This document shows positions 20,678-31,271 of a stretch of DNA of 64,000 nucleotides, in pieces; positions within the stretch are counted from its first letter, which is position 1, and the number at the start of each line of letters is the position of its first letter. Under the pieces are notes generated by a model, which saw nothing but the letters and a program-made list of their open reading frames with translations, searched no databases and was not told where the DNA came from. The stretch is from Cyanidiococcus yangmingshanensis (Eukaryota > Rhodophyta > Bangiophyceae > Cyanidiales > Cyanidiaceae). The DNA lies in contig VWRR01000001.1 in assembly GCA_013995675.1 (NCBI GenBank), positions 682,001 through 746,000 of the forward strand, read 5' to 3'. A program made the translations under genes and the position numbers.

Positions 20678-22612
20678 TCAGCGATCGCGACACTCATCCA
20701 AATCCGTTCGCGTGAGCGGCTCGCGTGGCATCTGGTGCCGAATGAAATCATGTTGCAGTCGTTCAGGGCGAATCAGGAGACGTCGAAACGTGCCACGCAT
20801 GGCTGTTTGACGACATAGCGCGGGTGCTCGTTCCCCAATCAACTCAATTTGGTGTGTTTCGACAAAACGGCGGTACGCTTGCGCTGCAGCTGGACAGGAA
20901 ATAGAGCCGGTGTTCAAGCCCGGCACAGGAATGACGACGTCAAAGATCGTGTAGCGACCGAGAGCGACATCGGTTGCGTTGACCTCGTGGACCGCTGGTG
21001 ACGCTCGCCGCGTTCCGCCAACATCCGCAGACTCTATGGTCAGCGCATCCTCGTCTTCGTCCTCATCTTCATGATGATGATGATGATGATGATCATTCGT
21101 TGGACCATGAGCAATATCCTGCGCTGTATTGTGACTGGAATTCCAACTTGGCACCTCATCAACAAGAGACGCGTCGGTTTGCGCGTCTTCCGATGACGAC
21201 ACGACGACCAGGTCACCCTCGTGGACCTGACGAGACCCAAACTGGCGAATACGTTCACTGGCCATCTCATTCCAGACGTAGCTCTGTACGGCATGCAAAT
21301 AGAGCGTTCTTAGATTTCGAGGTAGACTGTGGAAGATGGCCTGCAGGTCCTGCGTTCCATAGCGGCATTCCGCCTGAAGTAGACGCCGTTCCAGATGGAG
21401 GCCTCGCTGATAGATACGCGGCAGGGCATCCAGTTGCGCCAATGCTCTTGCTGCGTCTCGCTCTTTCTGATACGTTTCCAGAATCGGCTTCAGGAGTTTT
21501 ATCCTCGACGATTGTTTCTCGTCCGTGGTATGGACAAGGCTCCCCGTCAGGATCAAGTCGAGCGCCTTGCGCCAGTTGCCCTGCAACAATGCGATCCCAA
21601 TATCGTGCGTAGGTGTCTGCCCAGACCCAAAGCGCTGCAACCCAAAGTAGTTAATAAACCCGTACATTTCTAGATCCGCGATAGCCTTCTCAATCTGAGC
21701 TTGTTCACTCGGCCTTACATACCGCAACACTATTCGAAAATAGTTACCTTGGAGCTGTCCAAGGCGTAGCGGTTCTGTTGTGTATTGAAAACCACCCAGA
21801 CGTATTTGCGGAGTGCCGGAATCAACACTCGCGGAACCGAACGCTCTCTCGGCAGCCTGTTGCAAGCGAGCCACGGTTGTGTTCCGCACGCGCATCTCCT
21901 GAGTGGTGATACCACGACGGTCCTTGGTACCTGCATGGCTGAAGGCAGCCGGTTTGATGCCTAGTGCACGAGCGAGACGCAAGATCACCTCGGTCGTGTC
22001 CAGATTTTGTTTGCAGAGCAGAAAGCGGAGGTAACCGCCACCCTGACGCGTGCAACGTTCGCGAGTATTCAAAGCGCGTCGTATCTTGGCCGACCGAGTC
22101 GCCGAGTCAGGCGCAGTTGCTCGTCTCGGTACAGTTCTAGCGAGGGCAGTTCCGTCTTCTTTTGTTCGATAAAGTTGAATATGTTGAGCGTCATCGGTTG
22201 TCGATGCAAAGTGCGGCGCGAGTGTACGCAAAGCCGCATGCCGAGCGCGACGAACTGTCTTGTCTGCACAGGCCGACAAGGTCAAGCAAGTTGGCGCTGG
22301 CGGGGAATGATCCTCCCAGCACTGTCGCACATACTCCAGAATACGCACTATATCTGCTGGATCGAATGATGAGGTTAAGGACTGGCGCAAGTTTTCCAGT
22401 GATGGTCTCGTTGAGGGCGTCACTTTGTCTGCTTCTTGCAGTCGTGCTGCTGCGGTTGCTTCTCTCTCGCTGTTTAGAGAGAGCACTCGACCCGTTTGAT
22501 CGACCTCGTGCACGATAAAGTCACGAAAAATCGTTTTCACACTGGCGTGAAAGCCGCTCTGATCGCTAACGTACGCTGTGATGCCCAGTTGGCGTTCTCG
22601 CTGCACCGACAT
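20678..22612 (-). CDS. PUS7: TruD-family pseudouridine synthase (Pus7)
   Basis: A 644-residue enzyme that converts uridine to pseudouridine in tRNA, U2 snRNA and mRNA. The N-terminal signature DFIVHEVDQTGRVLSL and the catalytic segment SHAGTKDRRGITTQ (the Asp after Lys is the catalytic residue) are clear, as are NYFRIVLR and FINYFGLQRFGSG of the TRUD core. One unusual feature is a low-complexity insert about two thirds in: seven His followed by four Glu-Asp pairs, encoded by a CAT repeat at about 21044-21105. The frame is intact from ATG 22612. The next gene, laforin, lies on the same strand about 590 bp upstream with no sign of co-transcription. Confidence 0.93.
   Translation of the reverse strand: MSVQRERQLGITAYVSDQSGFHASVKTIFRDFIVHEVDQTGRVLSLNSEREATAAARLQEADKVTPSTRPSLENLRQSLTSSFDPADIVRILEYVRQCWEDHSPPAPTCLTLSACADKTVRRARHAALRTLAPHFASTTDDAQHIQLYRTKEDGTALARTVPRRATAPDSATRSAKIRRALNTRERCTRQGGGYLRFLLCKQNLDTTEVILRLARALGIKPAAFSHAGTKDRRGITTQEMRVRNTTVARLQQAAERAFGSASVDSGTPQIRLGGFQYTTEPLRLGQLQGNYFRIVLRYVRPSEQAQIEKAIADLEMYGFINYFGLQRFGSGQTPTHDIGIALLQGNWRKALDLILTGSLVHTTDEKQSSRIKLLKPILETYQKERDAARALAQLDALPRIYQRGLHLERRLLQAECRYGTQDLQAIFHSLPRNLRTLYLHAVQSYVWNEMASERIRQFGSRQVHEGDLVVVSSSEDAQTDASLVDEVPSWNSSHNTAQDIAHGPTNDHHHHHHHEDEDEDEDALTIESADVGGTRRASPAVHEVNATDVALGRYTIFDVVIPVPGLNTGSISCPAAAQAYRRFVETHQIELIGERAPALCRQTAMRGTFRRLLIRPERLQHDFIRHQMPREPLTRTDLDECRDR
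21044..21105. repeat. Triplet repeat encoding His7 and (Glu-Asp)4 in PUS7
   Basis: The plus strand shows a run of ATG triplets next to a degenerate TC-rich tract. On the coding strand this is CAT repeats followed by alternating Glu/Asp codons. It is inside the PUS7 frame and keeps that frame open. It is a likely length-variable microsatellite. Confidence 0.8.
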
Positions 22613-23198
22613 GCTGAAGGCGAGACACGAGTACGGAATATTCGATCCGCAGCCACGGACGATACGACGACAAGCCTCCTCGTTAATGAAGGTTCCTTAA
22701 TCAAGTTCTCGGTTTGATAAAACCCAGTGTGGCATCTATGCAAGCATCATCGCAAGCTGCGGTAAACGATCGTGCCAGTCTCGTTCGCGTCTATCGCCAG
22801 GAGCGGGACGAGGCGTTGCCAGCGGCCTGGGCGACGGGTCGCGGACGCTGTCGGTTGGAGGCTGAACGAGCCCCGTAAACGACGTTGAGGCTATCGAACA
22901 TCAAGTTGACGAGGTCCTGATGACGCTCATGAACGCATTGGATATGATCTCATTCGAGAAAAGTTTTTAATATACATCCAAAAGGGGAAATTTTTGGCCG
23001 ACTGGTGTCTTCTCCGAAGGAAACGGGGGGATGGCTCCTCGTGGGCACAGCCTGCGTTACGGGGACTTGTTCACGAGGCCTCAACGAAGATTCAGCACGG
23101 GACGTCGACAAGTTGGACGCGAAAGCTCTGCTTGCAGAGTGTGTGGGAGCATGTCCGAACGAGGGTTGTGGAATCGACGCCAGCTCGCAGCGGGCGCC
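22613..23198. other. Spacer with a short AT-rich tract
   Basis: Between PUS7 and laforin. An AT-rich tract around 22960-22998 stands out from GC-rich surroundings and may be the 3' processing region of laforin or a PUS7 promoter element. No gene seen. Confidence 0.45.
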
Positions 23199-24521
23199 TT
23201 AGAGGGGGTTGCGCAACACCTTCTCCAGGACCGAGACGTTCGGCGCAGCGACGCTTCGATGGCGTCTCACATAGTCCAGAGCATCGGGTAGCGACATGCC
23301 GCGACACCAGACGAGATAAGCGACCACGACAGCGGGGGCGCGTCCCATCCCCGCAGTGCAGTGAACGTACACGACTTGTCCTGTCTTGACTGCTGTATCG
23401 AGGGCACGGACCGCCCCCGGCAATAGACGTTCTAGAGCTTCGGCGTTGAAATCCGGAATGGGATAACGAATGATTTGCATCGAAAGTTCTTTGTACTTGG
23501 CCTCGAGCGCCGGCCAAGAGATGTTCCGATGCGCAAAGTCCTCATCAGTCTGGAGGTTCAGAACTGCAGTGATTCCTGCCTGATGCATGGCCTCAACATG
23601 CTCTGGTGTCTGAGGATACGGCCCAATATATAGATCGGGTGGGATTTCATCAAAGTCGAGCGAGGCGACAAAGTTTGCGTCACGACACTCAAGTAGGCCG
23701 TTCACAGCGTGCTCCAAGACCGCATAACGATTTGGTTCGCGCTCCCATATGGTCTGGTTGGCTCGCTCGTCGACAAGTACATACCGGTATCCGAATTTCG
23801 ACAACGTCGTCGGGACCGATATGGTCAACTCCCAACGCCGTCCTTTGCCGCCCGTCTCCAGACGCTCTTCCTCTGCCGTCAAGGCCATCGGTACTGGGCC
23901 GGGTTCCACCCAGCGACCGATTTCGAGCGGATCTCCCGTCACGTAGAGACGTTGACCCTCTTTGGTAGGGAAATAGATCGAAAAATGCACAAAAGTTCGT
24001 TCCCATTCCGACTCAATGATACAAAAATCGTTGGCTGTTCTTTGTACGATTGCTCGGCGATCAGGCCCAACTTCCCATTGCACCCGATGCACGTCATTGC
24101 CCAGCAGGCGAATGAACTTGTATTCAAAAGTCGTTCCAGCAGGCAACTCCAGTTCGGTCTCCCAGCAGTCACGTAGTCGCTTGTCGACTTGGCGGCGGTG
24201 AGCAAGCTTCAGTGCTTGGTCAGGTTGCCAATCCCCAAGTTTTTCATGGCTGCCAGCGACAGCAACGGAGTCTCCAAACTCGGTACAGCAATAGAGACGG
24301 AACTGCACCCGAACAAGTTCGGACGACTTTACGACATCGTTCTCGTTACATACCTGAGCGACATTAATCACGACATCCCCTTCCGAACTCGCTTTTGCTG
24401 CTTTCGAAGCTGGCGTTGGTCTCCTGTTTGAGCGCGCGATGCGCTCTTGACTCGTCGTCGTCGCTCCCGTCGCATCGGCAAAGTCCGATCCTGAACGATC
24501 GCTCGATTGTAAACGCCCCAT
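23199..24521 (-). CDS. Laforin-type glucan phosphatase with two CBM20 domains
   Basis: A 440-residue glucan phosphatase that binds and dephosphorylates storage polyglucan (floridean/semi-amylopectin starch in red algae). The first CBM20 (about 65-155) has VAVAGSHEKLGDWQPDQALKL. The second (about 170-260) has LYVTGDPLEIGRWVEPGPV and a WELTISVP strand. The C-terminal dual-specificity phosphatase has the loop HCTAGMGRAP with catalytic Cys388. That loop sequence (CTAGMGR) is the glucan phosphatase signature shared with plant SEX4. Laforin orthologues with this architecture were described from Cyanidioschyzon. No clear transit peptide is visible, which fits cytosolic starch of red algae. The frame is intact from ATG 24521. 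Confidence 0.92.
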   Translation of the reverse strand: MGRLQSSDRSGSDFADATGATTTSQERIARSNRRPTPASKAAKASSEGDVVINVAQVCNENDVVKSSELVRVQFRLYCCTEFGDSVAVAGSHEKLGDWQPDQALKLAHRRQVDKRLRDCWETELELPAGTTFEYKFIRLLGNDVHRVQWEVGPDRRAIVQRTANDFCIIESEWERTFVHFSIYFPTKEGQRLYVTGDPLEIGRWVEPGPVPMALTAEEERLETGGKGRRWELTISVPTTLSKFGYRYVLVDERANQTIWEREPNRYAVLEHAVNGLLECRDANFVASLDFDEIPPDLYIGPYPQTPEHVEAMHQAGITAVLNLQTDEDFAHRNISWPALEAKYKELSMQIIRYPIPDFNAEALERLLPGAVRALDTAVKTGQVVYVHCTAGMGRAPAVVVAYLVWCRGMSLPDALDYVRRHRSVAAPNVSVLEKVLRNPL

Positions 24522-26053
24522 GAAACAGTGACGCTATCCACCACAAAATATATTCTCTATTCAATGGATGTGATCGTTTCGAACTCGATCAGTTACTGAA
24601 AACTGCGTTCTGTACCACAGCTTGAAGCACGCGCTAGACAATACCGGAGCATCGCTGAGCGCTTGTGAGGCGGGGTGGCGAATCGCACCCGAGATCGAGC
24701 GTGTGGCTGCGCGACGGCGTCCGGGTTCGGGTGCCGCGCGACGCCCCTGGAACTGCATCGGGCTGGATCGACTGGAAACGGATGCCGCTCAAGTACAGTT
24801 TCAGAGACATATGTGGATGAGGGACACCAGATACGTCTCATGGTTTGCATTCCAAATTCACGATGGTTATTGGTCTGCTTTGCTAGAGGCGGAGAGCTCA
24901 AAGAGAGGCGTTTTCCCCGAAATGATAACGTGCATCGAAGGTGTCACGTCGAGGGCACCTCGAGGGTGGTTTGGTGCAACGTGTGATCTGTCGGCAACGA
25001 TCCGAGACGACGCAGCGAGTGCACATTTTGATACAAGTCTCGACTTTGGCTCGTTCGGGCGGCGTACTCGTTCGTAGCATACAACGGGCCTGTACACAAA
25101 AGGACACCGAGATAGAAAACGTGATTCGGGTTGTGCGCACATCCTTCCGGATGAGACATGTCGCGGTCTGGCGGCTGATGGCGGCGACGCTCGTTTCATA
25201 CCGCGTACGGCGGACCAGAGTGCGTGTTTTGTCGCGGTCGCAACACTGCGTCGATGAGCAGCACACCTGGAAAAATCGGATCCTATTTCTGGACGTGTCT
25301 GTGGCGGAATAGGCCCATCGTAAGTCGTGCCTCGGAGGTTTTCTCGTCGATCGAGTTGGTTGCCATTGATGTCTTATCTGCTGAGTCTCGACGTTTTCGC
25401 CGCGCCAATACGGAACTAGGACAAATCTATTCTTTTTGGTTTGATTCGTCTTGGGAACAATGAAGAAACTCCTTGGCATGCGCTGCGCAGTTGTCACAAA
25501 TGTTTGCTGGTGGTTGTGTGCATGGGTCAAGAAACACACGTTCATGCAAAGGATGTGATTCGGGTTCCGGAGAGAGGTCGCATCGGGGAACCGATTCCAG
25601 TAAAGAGTACGACCCTCGGCAACCAATATACAGCGCCAAAAGGTTCCTTCGGTTTGAAGGTTCCCAGAGGATCGTTTGAACGACTCTCGACACTTGGGAT
25701 ATCGTGCCAGACATGGGAATAGTGATCGTCAGCGAGAGATTTCTGGGCAATCTTCGTGGGTGCTTTTGCGGCCCAGCCGTTGATGTCACCTGTTTCTTTG
25801 TCGGAACGAAACTCGCGTTCTACCGACGAAATCGTCCATCGTTTTCTGCAAAAGCCTCCGTCCTGGCGACCAATTATGGTTCAGTGCCCTGCCTGTACTC
25901 CAGTCACGGTTCCGGATGACCGTCTCAAACAAGTCATTCGTCGATGCAATCATCTTCATGATATTCATTGTTCGAGAAACATTTTACAAATACGATCTTC
26001 GTTTTGTCGACGATTTTCGTCACTTCTCCTTTAAGATTCGAATTCGAGGCTGC
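24522..26053. other. 1.5-kb gene-poor stretch
   Basis: One of the longest gaps. Minus-strand frames of 242 and 120 codons overlap between 24898 and 25789. Their residues are rich in Arg, Thr and Cys without domain character. Short similar phrases (gtgattcgggtt) occur near 25121 and 25556. A real but unrecognised or frame-broken gene is not excluded. Confidence 0.4.
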
Positions 26054-26959
26054 TCAGGGACGAGAAGTCATTGAATCGAACACGCGAGCGATTCCATAGG
26101 CTGCTGCGGCTGCACATCCACCCACTGCAGCGGTCTCGATGGCCGACTTCCAGCGTCCTTGTCCGGTGAAACCAGCCTTCACCCAACCGAAAAGAAGCAG
26201 GGCCAAGAAGGTGAAGAAAATGCTCCAGCGAAGCGCCTCTCTTGCATTGCCAATCGCAAGGTAGGGAATGAGCGGAACCAGCCCGCCCAACACGTAGGAT
26301 CCGCCAACGGTTATAGCGCTTCTCCAAGGTCGATTGCGATCCGGCTCCGAGAGGCCCAGCTCAAACTTCATCATAAAGTCTACCCAGTCGCGCGGATGTT
26401 CCCGAAAATGGGCGAGCACGGACTCGATAGCGGTCTCGGGAACACCATATGGTCGGAAAATCTCGTAGATTTCTGCCTCCTCCGCTAGCGGCACGTGACG
26501 GACCTCGTGTTCCTCGCGAGCGCGTTCCGACTCAAACGTTTGCACTTCTGAACGACCGGCGAGCCAACCACCGAGACCCATGGAGATCCCTCCCGCTACC
26601 AACTCAGAAAGCACTGCGAGCACAATGTAGCTTGACTGGGTGAATGCGCCAGAGAGGCCAGCGGCGAGGGCAAACGGCACCGTGAGCCCGTCCGCTGCCC
26701 CTAGGATCGCGTCCTGTACCACACCAGACGAATCGGTGTGCTCTTCCTGGTGACGCGAACGATGCGCCTCTAAGATAAGTTTGCGTGCTCTTGAACTGCG
26801 GAGTACTTGAGGCTCATGATTCGCGTGAGCGAGTGAAGTTCTCGCCACCTCGGGTGGCTGGCGCAGTTGGTGCTCGCTCAGGGCTTCGTAGTCAACCGTT
26901 CCTGGCGAGTCTCTCGAGCCATGTTCTACGTCTCGATGAGACACTGGAACCAAGGGCAT
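26054..26959 (-). CDS. VIT1/CCC1-family vacuolar iron/manganese transporter
   Basis: A 301-residue membrane protein of the VIT family, which moves Fe2+ or Mn2+ into the vacuole in exchange for protons. The N-terminal family motif is QDAILGAADGLTVPFALAAGLSGA in TM1, followed by SELVAGGISMGLGGWLAGRSE in TM2 with the charged cytosolic metal-binding helical region (EREREEHEVRH-like, then EAEIYEIFRPYGV). Later segments are VGGSYVLGGLVPLIPYLAI, FFTFLALLLFGWVKAGFTG and a last helix of small residues. Five membrane segments fit the family. The N-terminal ~75 residues are hydrophilic. It is relevant to metal-rich acidic hot-spring habitats, but that is inference. Confidence 0.92.
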   Translation of the reverse strand: MPLVPVSHRDVEHGSRDSPGTVDYEALSEHQLRQPPEVARTSLAHANHEPQVLRSSRARKLILEAHRSRHQEEHTDSSGVVQDAILGAADGLTVPFALAAGLSGAFTQSSYIVLAVLSELVAGGISMGLGGWLAGRSEVQTFESERAREEHEVRHVPLAEEAEIYEIFRPYGVPETAIESVLAHFREHPRDWVDFMMKFELGLSEPDRNRPWRSAITVGGSYVLGGLVPLIPYLAIGNAREALRWSIFFTFLALLLFGWVKAGFTGQGRWKSAIETAAVGGCAAAAAYGIARVFDSMTSRP

Positions 26960-28045
26960 TCTTCCTGATCACACCCAAGCGATGAGAGGAAACTTGCCAA
27001 ATCAGCTGGAGCGAGCACCGAAACTCGGGCACCACGAGTCTGGCAACCCGCAACGACGATACCAACGGTGGTTTCAGGATCAGCGGATGCGCATGAATGG
27101 CGACCAGCGAGCGCTTCTCGAGGCCAACGATATCCAGCTGCAATCGCGCTTCTCAGCCGTATTCCCAGGATCACTTGGATAAGCGCCAGGAGAAAATATC
27201 CCGTTTACTTCGTGATTTTACATATCGTCAGACGAGGTCCGAGGTAGCGCACTGCATGCTCTGGGAAAGAGGCAGGTTTGCGATAGGAACGTTGGCGGCG
27301 GTCCATAGGATTGGCGTACACAAGGACCGGCGATGCTAAAGGTCCAAGCTGGCGTTAGTTTGTGTTACTTCGGATTGCGCTCCAAGTTAGCGCATCGTCT
27401 GCGTTGGTTGATTCAGAAGAAGACGTTGGTGCCAGATCAAGCAAGGAGCCAGCATCGTCGGCGGCGCTCCGATTTGGCGTCCAGTAACGATGCTTGAACG
27501 ATCGTGCTCTCAACCTATTGGACAGCGTCGTCAAGGGACTTGGCCACGCGTAAAAGTCGATTCCGATTCATGATCGAGAGAGAAATAAGGAAAAGATTCT
27601 CCAATCCTATCCGGTTCTGGGTTCAGACCCGTGATTTTGAACGTTCGGACCACGTGGCTACCCTGCGGTGCACCGCGAGACTTGGATGACCATGTCTGCG
27701 CTTGGCACACGAAAACCTTTCCAGGCATACCGATCCTTGAACTCAAACAATCATCTTTCGGTCGATGACAAAGAAACAGGTGCATTCTCATGGAACCAAA
27801 TTGTCGCGAGGAGCACGCTCTCGCATCAAGGCGGGTCTTCTCGAATCTACCAACCGCAAAACTAGTTTCTGGGTCGCACAGTTCAGACTTGGCTATGCAT
27901 GATTGTCCATATCCGCGTAGGCGCTGGTCCGTAAACGCCACCGATGGTGCCGATCCTGGCCTGACTTTTGCTCCATCGCTTTCCCGTGAATCACCGGTTA
28001 CGGAGCAGGTGCCGGAAAGCGTCGCGCGGACGGAACGAGCTTAGG
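26960..28045. other. Intergenic stretch, no gene seen
   Basis: About 1.1 kb between the metal transporter start and the nucleotide-sugar transporter stop. Open frames on both strands lack recognisable motifs. Confidence 0.45.
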
Positions 28046-29080
28046 CTACACACGAGTGGCCGGGCGGACCGGTTCCGACGAGCCCCCAGAGGGCTGCGTT
28101 CTTGGCAGCCGCTCGCTCGTTGCGATCATCTCTGATCTCCGCACCAGCGTGTAGGCTAGGGAACTGCCCAGAACGATGAAGATGCTGAGTAGTCCGAGTG
28201 GCGTGACGGGGTTTCGGTAGATTAGCAAGGCCAAGACTGTCTGTGCCGCTGCTTTGGCCGTACAGGACACATTGTGCGAGAGTGGGCTCGTCCATTTGAT
28301 TTGCGCTGCCGCAGCGAAACTGATAGCGATACCGAGTCCACCTCCAGCACTCATAAGCATCCAAAATAGCGCCTTTCGAGTCGTTGGGTTGTGCAGGATT
28401 TCGGAACTCTCCCCTGAGAAGAGAATCAAAGGAATAAAGAGCACAGACGCGTTCAGGTTGTTGTATAAAGTCAGCTTCCACGGATTATTATCGACGTGTG
28501 CGAGGTTCTTTTTCACGAAAATCGAATTCAAGGCCACGAAGAAAGACGATGCCAGGCCGAATAGAACACCCAAAAGCGACCACCTCACCTCCTGGTCATT
28601 GCCCAGCGCATAACCGAAGATAACAAAACCCAAACAAACGATGGCTGGCAGCGACGTGCGCTGCCCCAGAATCAAATAGTCCAAGAATACGTTGAATACG
28701 ATGGTCAGGGAACGCGCGACCTGATAAAAAGACACCTCCACATACTTCAGACAGATGTTATTCGTCGCAGTCATCGCCACAAACACCGCTGAAAGTGGGA
28801 GCATCTTGGCAAGAACCGCTTGGCGCACCTCGAAGCGAGGCACTCCACCGATTCCCAGCTCTCCCAAAAAATAGCAACCCAATACGGTGCATACACACTG
28901 GTACCAGGTCACAAAGAGCGGCGCGTCAATCTTCGTTCCCGGGTGACTCAGAACAGTCTTGTTCAAAAACACCATGGCGATCGAGATAACCCAGTACGAG
29001 GCCACTGCGAACGCGATCTTGGCCGACTTGGCTGCAAGCGTCAGCTTCTCGTCCGCATACCTGTTGACTTGTTTTTCCAT
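28046..29080 (-). CDS. Nucleotide-sugar transporter, GDP-fucose (SLC35C1) type
   Basis: A 344-residue multi-pass Golgi/ER transporter of the drug/metabolite superfamily. VASYWVISIAMVFLNKTVLS and DAPLFVTWYQC near the start match GDP-fucose transporters. NNICLKYVEVSFYQVARSLT and the LTLYNNLNASVLFIPLI segment further support the SLC35C group. About ten hydrophobic helices are visible. It would import a GDP-sugar in exchange for GMP; the substrate is inferred by similarity. The open frame continues upstream to 29263 without an ATG, so ATG 29080 (MEKQVNRY) is chosen. With UDP-glucose dehydrogenase and the sulfotransferases it hints at secretory glycan synthesis. Confidence 0.85.
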   Translation of the reverse strand: MEKQVNRYADEKLTLAAKSAKIAFAVASYWVISIAMVFLNKTVLSHPGTKIDAPLFVTWYQCVCTVLGCYFLGELGIGGVPRFEVRQAVLAKMLPLSAVFVAMTATNNICLKYVEVSFYQVARSLTIVFNVFLDYLILGQRTSLPAIVCLGFVIFGYALGNDQEVRWSLLGVLFGLASSFFVALNSIFVKKNLAHVDNNPWKLTLYNNLNASVLFIPLILFSGESSEILHNPTTRKALFWMLMSAGGGLGIAISFAAAAQIKWTSPLSHNVSCTAKAAAQTVLALLIYRNPVTPLGLLSIFIVLGSSLAYTLVRRSEMIATSERLPRTQPSGGSSEPVRPATRV

Positions 29081-29454
29081 TCCTGCTGCGATGGCAAGAC
29101 GTACTGGGAAGACAGCGTTTGCGTGAACGCTTGCCAACAGGCAAGCACGTTGCTGTCGCGCCAGGGAATGGCATCGCGCACCAGCCGCGCCGATCCGTTC
29201 GGGGGCCGATGGCCCTGCGCGCGCGAACCAAGCACGAGGAAGAAGCGTTCTTTTTATAGACAAGTCTTGACATCAAGGAAGGAAAGGGAATTTGACGGGA
29301 ACGAGTCGGGTGCCATCATCTGGCCAGGCGGCGTACGGTGGCTGATACAGGGGCTCCATTCGTAGGATGATCGATGAGCCGATGCACTTGCCATAACGTA
29401 GATTTTTCGAGTTTTCTTTGATACGGAGCGGTGTGCAACGCATGGTGGTGGTTC
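29081..29454. other. Divergent promoter region, nucleotide-sugar transporter / TDP1
   Basis: About 370 bp between divergent starts. No distinct element recognised. Confidence 0.45.
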
Positions 29455-31271
29455 ATGTCGTTTGTTACAGCACGCGATGCTGTCGAGACTCGCGCACGAA
29501 AGAGGCGTTTGCGGCCGAGTTCACCAGAAGCCAACGCAGGCAATGTTGCCGGCGTCGAGTGGAGTAAGGATAGCTTGGGATCGCCTGGGTTCTATTTGAA
29601 CGCTATGCAAGTGCCTGGATCGTCTGGTGGTTTGCAGCGCGAGCCGTATTCACTGTCGTTGGCCGACGTTTTCGGAGACGGCCGGCGCCTCGAGTTCTGG
29701 CGGACGGGACCATACCACCGTGCCGACCAGAGCACTCCGACTGCAGGTCGAACGGCGGACAGGACGCTGTCGACAGTGCCGTTTCCGGGTATTGCCGATG
29801 CGCTGCTCGCAAACTACATGGCCGACTACGACGAAACATTCATGTTTGAGCACTGCGCTTCTCTGTATCAGACTTCGGGGCGACTCGTTTTCTTGACGGG
29901 CGAATCACCAGCACGACTTGAATCGCAGCGTCTCTGGGTTCGAGAGCGCCTCGGCGAGCTAGGCGAGCGGACGCAAGTCATTGGTATATCCGGCCTGTTC
30001 GCTGAACGCGGGGCGCTCGACGACCACCGGGGCGCATCTGGTCAACGACGAGCTAGAGCTGGCGGTGTGCACCACAGCAAATTTATGGTATTGAGACTTC
30101 ATGATAATCGGGTTCGCCTCGTTATTCACACCAGCAATGATATTGCTTATGACTGGTTTCATAAATGCCAGGGAATTTTCGCGGTCGACTTGCCTTATTG
30201 CGGGTCAGGTAGCAGTCCACATATCAATGCGTTTGGCAGGGATATGCAACAGTATCTGCGAGCGTACATCCAGGCTGGAGAGCGTGCGCTTTATCGCAAC
30301 GGGTCGAGTTCAGGCACTTTTGGCACGATGGATTGCACCAGAAGATGCTGCAGGCCTTGTGGGTGCAATTACCTTCTTCTGTCGCGTCCTCGCCGGTTGC
30401 GATTATACCAACACGGACGGTGTTCGTTTGGTGGCCTCAGTGCCCGGTTGGCACCGAATCACCAGTCCAAAGGCGGTTCCTTCGACGGAATCATTCAGTT
30501 TTGGGTCGGCAGTGCGCCTTTGGCCACCTGCGTTTCGCGAACCTCGTTGCCGAGTGCTGCACCGCGAGTAACCCGGAACAGCGTCAACATTCACTCGTAC
30601 TCGTTCTGCAATGCAGCTCGCTTTCATCGATTGATGCTGCCTGTACAGGATCCCCGAAAGGCGCCTCTTGTCGCTACTGGTTAACAGACGAATTTTTGAC
30701 CTCGCTTCTTCAAAGCATTGATCCGTCCTGGCCTGAGCAGCAAGCGACATCGATCCAGATTCATCTGGTTTGGCCAACCGTGGCCCAAGTGCAGATGAGT
30801 ACCCTGGGTCAAGATAGCGGTGTTGGTTTGATTGCCCGAGATAAAAGTGTTCGTGGGCCGCTGCTTCGCCCGCTTCTCACCCGATGGAATGCGGACTGGT
30901 GTAATCGAACTCGAGTGATGCCCCATATCAAAACAATTAGTTGTTGGAATGCACAAACAGGAGATTGCCTCTATTGCTATCTGGGTTCAGCGAACGTGAC
31001 GCCAGCTGCATGGGGAATCATTCAGAGTAATGGTCAAAAACTTCGATGCATGAACTGGGAGTTGGGGGTTCTCTTTACCGGTCGTCGCCACAACGCAGAC
31101 AAGACACTCCCTGACTTCGTTCATTGGGAAACAGCGCCGACACCATCTGGTCTGGATGAGAGACGACCCCTTCTTCGCCTCCCATTGCCGTACACCATCG
31201 AAGGCTGTGCCGCGAATCGCTATCGAGAACGTGCTGACGAACCGTGGAGCTCCGACTTGGCGCCTTTGTAA
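29455..31271 (+). CDS. TDP1: Tyrosyl-DNA phosphodiesterase 1, frame-shifted in this sequence
   Basis: TDP1 removes trapped topoisomerase I and other 3' adducts from DNA. The first HKD motif, HHSKFMVLR, has His207 and Lys209 and is followed by HTSNDIAYDW. The second, MPHIKTISCW with downstream YLGSANVTPAAWG, lies in the C-terminal half. The total length of about 604 matches human TDP1 (608). The N-terminal frame is good to about 30300. A middle frame carries ALLARWIAPEDA and VRLVASVPGWH, and a third frame from about 30506 carries CAFGHLRFANL, the SSLSSID segment and the second HKD. Dropping one base from GGG 30301-30303 and one from TTTTGGG 30499-30505 restores continuity. ATG 29455 is the first in frame; the frame itself opens with GTG at 29431. 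Confidence 0.9.

Noticed and set aside
24898-25626. 242-codon minus-strand frame
   Set aside because: Residue composition is Arg/Thr/Cys-heavy, with no motif or family likeness; kept only as a note in the intergenic entry.
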